Under the pieces are notes generated by a model. That model was given only the letters and a program-made list of their open reading frames with translations. It ran no database searches and had not been told where the DNA came from. This document shows positions 16,512 through 22,189 of a DNA stretch of 22,189 nucleotides, piece after piece. A program made the translations under genes and the position numbers. The stretch's first letter is position 1. Each line of letters opens with the position of its first letter. The stretch comes from an uncultured beta proteobacterium (lineage in GTDB: Bacteria > Pseudomonadota > Gammaproteobacteria > Burkholderiales > SG8-39), in contig CADEDU010000047.1 of assembly GCA_902826155.1 (NCBI GenBank), forward strand, positions 31,583 to 53,771, written 5' to 3'.

Positions 16512-17165
16512 CTATGGCCACACCTCCAGCACTGCGTTGGTGGTGGTGTGCGCCACGATGACGACCCACAGGTTGCCGCAGCGACGATACAACTCACCGT
16601 AGATCAAGCCGGCAACCACGCCCGCGACGATCGCGTGGTGCTCGAGGCCGAACAGCACCGACGCGATCAATAACGCGCGTATCCCCACGGCCGCGGGCGC
16701 GACGGCGAGGAAGTCTTGCCGTTCGATCCAGCGCATCAGGAACGAGCGCCAGAACAGCTCCTCCATGATCGGCACGATGATCGCTACGCCGATCATGCGC
16801 ACCACCGCGAAGGCAAGGGCGTGCTGCGCGAATGCGTTGCCGACGGGCCGCGCGCTGCCGAATGTTGCCCAGGGCTGATCAAGTGCGATCCACAGCACGT
16901 ACACCACCAGACCGAACGCTACGCCAAGCATCGCGTGCCGCGCCGTGATACTGGAATCCCGCAGCTCACCGTAGCGAGCCCATAAGGCCAGCAGCAGCGC
17001 GCTCACGGTGCCGAGCTGAACCACGTACCACCATTGTGAAAACGCGGAGACATTTGCCGCATCGGTCCGGCTGATGCCGAAGATAGACTCCAATGCGATG
17101 AACACCATGTAGATCGCAAATGGTGTGATTCGGGCAGCAGCCGGCGGGAAGGTGGGCATCGGCAT
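16512..17165 (-). CDS. CPBP-family intramembrane protease, exosortase-associated type
   Basis: From ATG 17165 the product is 217 aa with about seven hydrophobic segments. It carries the three CPBP/CAAX protease motifs: EELFWR (Glu135, Glu136, Arg140), FGLEHH (172-177) and 'VAHTTTN' (His206, Asn210). These groups form the metal-dependent intramembrane active site. Proteins of this size with this N-terminus are a known companion of exosortase/EPS loci. The frame is also open from a GTG at 17213 and has a second ATG at 17159; no start has a clear ribosome site. It converges with the TPR lipoprotein gene (28 bases) and diverges from the sugar transferase gene. Its substrate is unknown, and no exosortase is present in the window. 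Confidence 0.82.
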   Translation of the reverse strand: MPMPTFPPAAARITPFAIYMVFIALESIFGISRTDAANVSAFSQWWYVVQLGTVSALLLALWARYGELRDSSITARHAMLGVAFGLVVYVLWIALDQPWATFGSARPVGNAFAQHALAFAVVRMIGVAIIVPIMEELFWRSFLMRWIERQDFLAVAPAAVGIRALLIASVLFGLEHHAIVAGVVAGLIYGELYRRCGNLWVVIVAHTTTNAVLEVWP

Positions 17166-17321
17166 CAGTCGATGAGTGATCGTTGGCAGCAGCACCGAGT
17201 CCGAGCTGGACACCGGCGCGCGATGCTTCCGAGCATTGTCGCGAGCGCCGGCCGGCAGTCAACAACGGCGATCCAATCCAGGGTTACAGCAAAGGGGCGG
17301 GCAGTGCTTCAGGAACTGTCA

Positions 17322-17349
17322 GGCCGGTCGAGTCACGCACTCGAGGGCC
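17322..17349. repeat. Interrupted inverted repeat in the leader of the sugar transferase gene
   Basis: GGCC-GG-TCGAGT (17322-17333) and ACTCGA-G-GGCC (17339-17349) pair around a CACGC loop. The inner 6-bp arms are perfect and the outer GGCC arms are offset by a small bulge. No T-run follows. It could be a leader hairpin or an operator between the divergent genes. Confidence 0.35.
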
Positions 17350-17424
17350 GAAGGTCCCGTGAAACCAGGTGTTGGATGTTCGCCCGCAAGCGCCGTTGCG
17401 CCGGGCTCTCAGGGAGTCATCGGG

Positions 17425-18861
17425 TTGCATCACGATTCACGCGAATTGTCGGCCGTGCTGGCGAGTTCCCTGGCGCGCCGCTCGGGCGCAGCCGCCGGCG
17501 TGCGCCGAGGTCAGATCTCGGGGCTGTCGTTCCTGCGCATGACCATCGATCCGGCGGTCGCGGTCATCCTGTACTGCGTCACCCTGTTTTCGTTCGGTTA
17601 CTGGGTCGGCGGCCGCGATCTGCTGCTGTGCCTGCTCGTGTTCTCGCTCATGTTTCCCGGTGCGACGCGCGCGGCGATCAGCCGACGTGGACTGCTCAAG
17701 GAGATTCTCGCGGGCTGGACCGTGGTGGCGGGAATTCTGGTGCTGTTCGGCTGGGCCACGACGTACATCGTGGAATTTCCACCGGAGGTGCTGATCGCCT
17801 GGTCGATCGCGGTGCCGGCAACGTTGTTCGTCGTGCATTGGACTTTGCCGTATGTCGCGCCACGGGTGGTGCAGAAAGAGAACTTTCGCACCGCGGTGGT
17901 CGTGGGTGCGAACGAATTGGGTCATCGCCTGGCGCGGCAGTTCCATGCGAACACGCTCCTCGGCGTGCGATTCGCGGGTTACTTCGACGATCGCGGCGCT
18001 GATCGGCTGTCTCCGCTTGTGCATGCAGACCTGCGCGGGCCGATGCTGGAGCTGCCGCAGTACGTCAAGGAGCACAACATCGGCGCAATCTTCATCGCCC
18101 TGCCGATGAGCTCGCAGCCACGCATCGCGCAGCTGCTCGAAGCGTTGTACGACACCACTGCGTCGGTGTACTTCGTGCCCGACATCTTCATCTACGACCT
18201 GATCCAGGCGCGCATCGACGATATCGATGGCCTGCCGGTGGTCGCGGTATGCGAATCGCCGTTCTACGGTGTGAGCGGCCTGGTGAAGCGGCTCGAAGAC
18301 CTGATTGCGGGGTCGCTGATTCTCGCTCTTGCCGCGCCGCTCATGCTCGCAGTTGCGATCGGCGTGAAACTGAGTTCACCCGGGCCGGTCTTGTTCAAGC
18401 AACGCCGCTACGGACTGGACGGCAAGGAGATCGTCGTCTACAAGTTCCGGTCGATGCGTGTGCAGGAGGACGGACCGAACGTCGTGCAGGCCACGAGAAA
18501 CGATCCGCGCGTGACGCGTTTCGGCGCATTCATCCGCCGCACGTCGCTGGATGAGTTGCCGCAGTTCATCAATGTCCTGCAGGGTCGGATGAGCATCGTC
18601 GGGCCGCGGCCGCACGCGGTGTCGCACAACGAGCAATACCGAAAGCTGATTCGCGGCTACATGATCCGGCACAAGGTCAAGCCCGGCATGACCGGCCTGG
18701 CGCAGGTGCACGGTTACCGCGGCGAGACCGACAACGTCGACAAGATGAAGGGGCGGGTCGAACTCGACCTGGAGTATCTGCGCCACTGGTCGTTGCGCCT
18801 GGATCTGGCGGTGATCCTGAAGACGTTCGTCGTGGTGATCACCGGCCGCAACGCCTATTGA
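17425..18861 (+). CDS. Undecaprenyl-phosphate sugar phosphotransferase (WcaJ/PssY type)
   Basis: The 478-aa polyprenyl sugar phosphotransferase starts lipid-linked repeat unit synthesis by moving a sugar-1-phosphate (usually glucose or galactose) onto undecaprenyl phosphate. It has four N-terminal membrane helices (about 42-142), a CoA-binding-like Rossmann domain (VVVGANELG at 158-166), a reentrant hydrophobic segment (about 293-315), and the catalytic domain: 'KQRRYGLDGKEIVVYKFRSM' (325-344), DELPQFINVL (376-385), IVGPRPH (391-397) and 'KPGMTGLAQVHGYRG' (419-433). I chose TTG 17425 because AGGGAG lies 8 bases upstream and family-like sequence (HDSRELS..) begins there. An in-frame ATG at 17539 would remove part of the N-terminus. 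The open frame further upstream is non-coding in character. Confidence 0.88.
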   Translation: MHHDSRELSAVLASSLARRSGAAAGVRRGQISGLSFLRMTIDPAVAVILYCVTLFSFGYWVGGRDLLLCLLVFSLMFPGATRAAISRRGLLKEILAGWTVVAGILVLFGWATTYIVEFPPEVLIAWSIAVPATLFVVHWTLPYVAPRVVQKENFRTAVVVGANELGHRLARQFHANTLLGVRFAGYFDDRGADRLSPLVHADLRGPMLELPQYVKEHNIGAIFIALPMSSQPRIAQLLEALYDTTASVYFVPDIFIYDLIQARIDDIDGLPVVAVCESPFYGVSGLVKRLEDLIAGSLILALAAPLMLAVAIGVKLSSPGPVLFKQRRYGLDGKEIVVYKFRSMRVQEDGPNVVQATRNDPRVTRFGAFIRRTSLDELPQFINVLQGRMSIVGPRPHAVSHNEQYRKLIRGYMIRHKVKPGMTGLAQVHGYRGETDNVDKMKGRVELDLEYLRHWSLRLDLAVILKTFVVVITGRNAY

Positions 18862-18892
18862 GCCCGCCATGCGCGGCATGACGCGTCGCGGT

Positions 18893-20353
18893 TCACTCGC
18901 CGTTCGCCCCAGCGTGCACCCATTTGATGAAAGCGTCCTGCGCGGGGTATGTGCGTATCGCGTTGGCGTGATTGGCGATGAACGCCACCGCGAACATACG
19001 GCCATCGCGCGCACGAACGTATCCGGCGATGCTCGACACGTCATTGAGCCCACCGGTCTTGATATGTGCTTGTCCGGCCGCGTTGTCACCTTGCAGGCGC
19101 GATCGCGTGGTGCCATCGACGCCCACGATCGGTAGCGAGTCGATCAGCGGTTGGCGATGCGCACCGGCGTGCGCAGCGAGCAGAAGCGCGCTGATGCCGC
19201 GGGCGCTGAGCCGTTCATTGCGCGACAGCCCCGAGCCGTTCTCCAGCAGCAGGCCCGGGATGGCGATCCCGCGCGTGTGCAACAGACTGCGTATCGCGCG
19301 GTCGGACCGATCGGCACGACCTGGCAGCTTCATCGTCTCCGCACTCAGCGTGAGGTAGAGCTGGCGCGCCATGACGTTGTTGCTGAACTTGTTGATGTCG
19401 CGCACCACTTCGCTGAGCGGCGGCGAGTGGTGAGTGTGCAGCGGCTGCGCGCCTTCAGGCACGGTGGCCTCTTTCCAGGAGCCGGTGATCGTTCCGCCCT
19501 GATCGGTCCACAGGCTCTTGAACATCGCGAATACGAATTCCGGGTGGCTCAGTACGCTCAGATACATGTGTTGTGGCCCGCATGCTTCCGACATCACGCC
19601 GCTGAAAGCGACCTGCGCTTCGCGCGCACTGTTCTTGACCTCGGTCTTGATGCCGGAGCGCCAGTCGCCACAGCGGCCATTGCGCAAGCGGATCGCTGCG
19701 TGCAGGGCGACCGACCCCAGCTTCGGTTCGGGTTCGACCGTGACGGTGTTGCTGGAGGGATCGGGAACGAATTGGAACTTGACCGCCTTGAAATTCGCGA
19801 GCACGGCGTAAGGTCCGACGTTGTAGGGGCGCATCGGTTCCTGGTCGAACTGCGCTTCGTTGATCGTGTCGCCCTCGAAGTAGCCCCGATCGAAGATCAG
19901 ATCGCCGCGGATCTCGCGCAGGCCGGTGGCTCGCAGCGCGTCGATCAGCGCCGTGAAGTACTCGATGGTCAGTCGCGGATCGCCGCCACCCTTGATGGCG
20001 AGGTCACCCTGGAGCACACCGTCGCGCAACTCGCCGTGTGCGAAGAGCTGGGTGCGCCAGGCGAACTGCGGTCCAAGCAGTTCGAGCCCGGCGTACGTGG
20101 TGACCAGCTTCATGACCGATGCCGGGTTCATCGGCTTGTCGGGATTCCACGACAGACTCGGTTGTGCCGCGCCCACCGGGTGAGCGTACGCGGCGACATA
20201 CGCAGTTGGAACCTGCGCGCGCGCGAGCGCCTGCGTAATGCTCTTGGGGAGTGATCCGGCGGAAGCCGGCTGATTGCCCTGTGCGGATGCCGCGCCGCAC
20301 GTCGCAATCCAGGCGAGCATGCCGGCGGTAAGCAAGCGCAGCGACTGAAGCAT
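18893..20353 (-). CDS. dacB: D-alanyl-D-alanine carboxypeptidase/endopeptidase (PBP4 family)
   Basis: The 486-aa protein has a signal peptide (MLQSLRLLTAGMLAWIATCG then AASAQ, cleavage about residue 25) and the penicillin-binding triad SVMK (Ser79, Lys82), SNN (324-326) and KTG (432-434). The long insert between SxxK and SxN, including 'GDLAIKGGGDPRLT' and 'RPYNVGPYAVLANF', is typical of class C PBP4 proteins. It cuts D-Ala-D-Ala peptides or cross-links in peptidoglycan in the periplasm. ATG 20353 is the start because the signal peptide begins there; the open frame continues upstream but without coding character. It converges with the sugar transferase gene (31 bases). Confidence 0.92.
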   Translation of the reverse strand: MLQSLRLLTAGMLAWIATCGAASAQGNQPASAGSLPKSITQALARAQVPTAYVAAYAHPVGAAQPSLSWNPDKPMNPASVMKLVTTYAGLELLGPQFAWRTQLFAHGELRDGVLQGDLAIKGGGDPRLTIEYFTALIDALRATGLREIRGDLIFDRGYFEGDTINEAQFDQEPMRPYNVGPYAVLANFKAVKFQFVPDPSSNTVTVEPEPKLGSVALHAAIRLRNGRCGDWRSGIKTEVKNSAREAQVAFSGVMSEACGPQHMYLSVLSHPEFVFAMFKSLWTDQGGTITGSWKEATVPEGAQPLHTHHSPPLSEVVRDINKFSNNVMARQLYLTLSAETMKLPGRADRSDRAIRSLLHTRGIAIPGLLLENGSGLSRNERLSARGISALLLAAHAGAHRQPLIDSLPIVGVDGTTRSRLQGDNAAGQAHIKTGGLNDVSSIAGYVRARDGRMFAVAFIANHANAIRTYPAQDAFIKWVHAGANGE

Positions 20354-20588
20354 CGGGTAGATCGGAAAAGGTGGCCGTTGAGGGAGGTAGCCGATCAATG
20401 CGGGGGCGACGGCACTGCCGGGCCATGCGCAGATGACGCGGCCCGCGCGCGTTGGTTGGCAATCTACTGGAGAAGGCGGCGCGATTGGTTCTCGACGTGC
20501 GCCGTCAACGGAAATTTGTTGGCCCGCTCGGGCGGTCCGATTTGCTCCTCGCCGCTCGTGCAGGGACGAACGGCGCCGGGGCCTCGCC

Positions 20589-21590
20589 TCAGCCGACGAT
20601 CGCGGCCCAGGGCTTGCGCGGCCGCGCGCTCGAGATGCGAGCCAGTTCGCGATACAGCTCGCGTTCGCGCTCCGAGGGATTTTCCGGTGGCACGATGCGC
20701 GCCATGCAGAACAGATCGCCCACGGTGCCGTCGCGGCGCGGCAGCCCCCGCCGCGGCACACGCAGATTGCGGGTGAGATGCGCGCCCGGTTTGATCGGAA
20801 TGCGCAAAGGGCCGCTCAGTGACTGGATTTCCACGATTGCGCCGAGCACCGCCTCCCACGGCGTGATCGGCACGCGCATGTAGAGGTCATGGCCGAGCAC
20901 GCGAAACAGGTCGTGCTTCCTGAACACCACGTCGATGTACACGTCGGCGCCGGTGACAGGAAAGTCGGCGATGCGCAGGCGATCCCCCTCAACCGCACCT
21001 CGCGGGATGCGCACGGTATGCATGCGTTCCACGCGGCGGATGCCGCCAGCTCCGTCGGGCAGCGCCGAATGCAGCGGCAAGCGAACTTCGATGCCCGAAG
21101 CCGCCTCCTCCAGGGAGATCTCCGCGACCGCGATCTGGTCCTGCGGGCGTGGTCCGCGGCCATCTTCGACGAACATGGCGGCAGCCTCGACCTCGAACTC
21201 CTCGATCATGGTCGAGTGCTCGGGCCCGAAGTCCGAGTTGAGCACGCTCGGCATCGAGTGCGGCGCTTCTGACACGGGGCCCAGATCCGATGTGCGTTGC
21301 TGCGCCGACTCCTGCCGCTTGCGTCGCAGCGTGTCGCGCAGTGCGTTCGACGCCTCGCTCATGCGCGTCGACGACGGACGGCCGTCGCGCGTCGTAGACG
21401 GATCGAGGCTGTTCAGGTCGACTGAGATGGTTTCCGGGCTGTGGGTAGGCACGGCAGGTATCGGCGCCAGATGAGATGGGTTAAATGGTGTCAATTCCGC
21501 ATGCAGATTGCATGCCACCAATCGGAAGGCGCGCTCCGATTCTGAATAGCCCGCCGCAACTCCTGCGCGGCAAAAGTCGCGACCGGACAT
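20589..21590 (-). CDS. DnaJ C-terminal domain protein lacking a J domain
   Basis: From ATG 21590 (AGGGG 5 bases upstream) the product is 333 aa. Residues about 150-305 match the two client-binding CTD barrels of CbpA-type Hsp40: 'IAVAEISLEEAASGIEVRLP' (153-172), 'VRIPRGAVEGDRLRIADFP' (193-211), 'DVYIDVVFRKHDLFRVLGHD' (216-235) and 'PITPWEAVLGAIVEI' (241-255), ending in 'GDLFCMARIVPP'. There is no HPD-bearing J domain and no zinc-finger CxxCxGxG repeat. The N-terminal 150 residues are polar and probably disordered. Without a J domain it cannot stimulate DnaK by the usual route; it may act as a holdase or partner to another J protein. It is divergent from groES-groEL. A GTG at 21653 would place the start inside the groES promoter, and ATG 21362 is a shorter alternative. 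Confidence 0.75.
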   Translation of the reverse strand: MSGRDFCRAGVAAGYSESERAFRLVACNLHAELTPFNPSHLAPIPAVPTHSPETISVDLNSLDPSTTRDGRPSSTRMSEASNALRDTLRRKRQESAQQRTSDLGPVSEAPHSMPSVLNSDFGPEHSTMIEEFEVEAAAMFVEDGRGPRPQDQIAVAEISLEEAASGIEVRLPLHSALPDGAGGIRRVERMHTVRIPRGAVEGDRLRIADFPVTGADVYIDVVFRKHDLFRVLGHDLYMRVPITPWEAVLGAIVEIQSLSGPLRIPIKPGAHLTRNLRVPRRGLPRRDGTVGDLFCMARIVPPENPSERERELYRELARISSARPRKPWAAIVG

Positions 21591-21646
21591 AACGACCCCT
21601 GCCAGTGCCTGCCGGATCCGATTGACCCGGTGCTCGCGTTCCGGGC

Positions 21647-21676
21647 TTGCCACAGGCAGAAGTTCACGGCTATTAT
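21647..21676 (+). promoter_or_regulatory. Sigma70-type promoter of groES-groEL
   Basis: TTGCCA (21647-21652) and TATTAT (21671-21676) match the -35 (4/6) and -10 (5/6) consensus with an 18-base spacer. The -10 abuts the CIRCE element, so the start, near 21683, lies within the operator. No sigma32-type -35 (CTTGAA) is seen. Confidence 0.6.
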
Positions 21677-21702
21677 TAGCACTCGCCCTTGTCGAGTGCT
21701 AG
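21676..21702. promoter_or_regulatory. CIRCE element (HrcA operator)
   Basis: TTAGCACTC (21676-21684), a 9-base spacer (21685-21693) and GAGTGCTAG (21694-21702) match the CIRCE consensus TTAGCACTC-N9-GAGTGCTAA with one change in the last base. HrcA binds it to repress groESL at normal temperature. Overlap with the transcription start supports direct repression. Confidence 0.92.
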
Positions 21703-21765
21703 CAACGTGCTCCGAGGGCTCCTTCCGTAAGTGTCTACTTACAAACCTGATTGATGGAGACTCGA

Positions 21766-22053
21766 ATGAAGATTCGTCCTTTGCACGATCGCGTGATCGT
21801 CAAGCGGCTGGAAGAAGAGCGCAAATCCGCTGGCGGGATCCTGATTCCCGACAACGCCGCCGAGAAACCCGATCAAGGCGAAGTGATCGCCATCGGCACC
21901 GGCAAGGTCCTCGAAGACGGCAAGAACCGCCCGCTCGACGTGAAGGTCGGCGACCGCATCCTGTTCGGCAAGTATTCCGGCACCTCGGTGAAGATCGAAG
22001 GCACCGAGTACCTCGTGATGCGCGAGGAAGACATCATGGGCGTCATCAGCTGA
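21766..22053 (+). CDS. groES: Co-chaperonin GroES (Cpn10)
   Basis: The 95-aa protein forms the heptameric lid of the GroEL chaperonin. It has the conserved N-terminus [14 protein letters not shown], the mobile loop '[20 protein letters not shown]' and the ending '[11 protein letters not shown]'. ATG 21766 follows GGAGA in 'gatggagactcga'; earlier in-frame starts at 21751 and 21754 precede family-like sequence and are unlikely. It is the first gene of the groESL operon, behind the CIRCE element. Confidence 0.98.
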   Translation: MKIRPLHDRVIVKRLEEERKSAGGILIPDNAAEKPDQGEVIAIGTGKVLEDGKNRPLDVKVGDRILFGKYSGTSVKIEGTEYLVMREEDIMGVIS

Positions 22054-22104
22054 GATCCCAGCGAACCGTCCCTTTCCGTACCGAATAGATACTAGGAGTC
22101 AGTC

Positions 22105-22189
22105 ATGCCAGCAAAAGACGTACGTTTCCACGATGACGCCCGGCAAAAGATGCTCGAGGGCGTCAATATCCTCGCCAACGCGGTCAAGG
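22105..22189 (+). CDS. groEL: Chaperonin GroEL, partial (N-terminus only)
   Basis: The first 28 codons are present and match GroEL N-termini ([20 protein letters not shown] then NILANAVK). ATG 22105 has AGGAG 6 bases upstream and lies 51 bases after the groES stop. The rest is outside the window. Confidence 0.96.
   Translation, partial: MPAKDVRFHDDARQKMLEGVNILANAVK

Noticed and set aside
17176..17424. N-terminal extension of the sugar transferase frame back to 17176
   Set aside because: No ribosome site and no family similarity; the extension overlaps the divergent gene's start region.
20354..20588. Possible gene between the carboxypeptidase and the DnaJ-C gene
   Set aside because: Only the upstream continuation of the carboxypeptidase frame and short shadows; no start or ribosome site.

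Overview
The window is GC-rich, densely coded bacterial DNA, most likely from a betaproteobacterium. Supporting this are groES-groEL behind a sigma70 promoter with a CIRCE (HrcA) operator, GroES and GroEL N-termini of betaproteobacterial type, a PrsT-like TPR lipoprotein, and an exosortase-associated type CPBP protease beside a polysaccharide-initiating sugar transferase. The placement is inferred by eye, without a database search.

Left part (1-7000), envelope glycan genes. A PglL/Wzy-type O-oligosaccharyltransferase or polymerase on the minus strand runs off the left edge. A tightly coupled plus-strand operon follows (1908-5764): a class I SAM methyltransferase, a second methyltransferase-like protein with a degenerate motif I, an aminoglycoside-phosphotransferase-fold kinase and a Wzx-like flippase. 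All three junctions overlap (GTGA, ATGA, 8 nt). Convergent to it is a CelD/FemAB-type GNAT acyltransferase.

Middle (7000-11711), mixed genes. These are a small exported protein with 11-residue repeats, an HDOD-domain protein, a single-chain NDP-forming acyl-CoA synthetase, and divergently a flavin reductase with a good sigma70 promoter.

Right-centre (11712-18861), nucleotide sugar and exopolysaccharide genes. gmd and fcl (GDP-mannose to GDP-L-fucose) lie behind a near-consensus sigma54 -24/-12 promoter. Next come a large TPR lipoprotein (PrsT/AlgK type), a CPBP membrane protease on the minus strand, and a WcaJ-type undecaprenyl-phosphate sugar phosphotransferase whose start is best explained as TTG. 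Together these could make GDP-fucose, start a lipid-linked repeat unit, flip it, modify it (methyl, phospho, acyl) and export it. No exosortase, glycosyltransferase, Wzc/Wza or PEP-CTERM substrate is visible here, so the locus is only part of a system.

Right end (18862-22189), housekeeping. A PBP4-type D-Ala-D-Ala carboxypeptidase and an unusual DnaJ C-terminal-domain protein without a J domain are on the minus strand. The latter is divergent from groES-groEL, and groEL is cut by the window end.

No tRNA, rRNA, CRISPR array or insertion sequence was seen. Most long additional open frames are GC-driven shadows of the genes listed.
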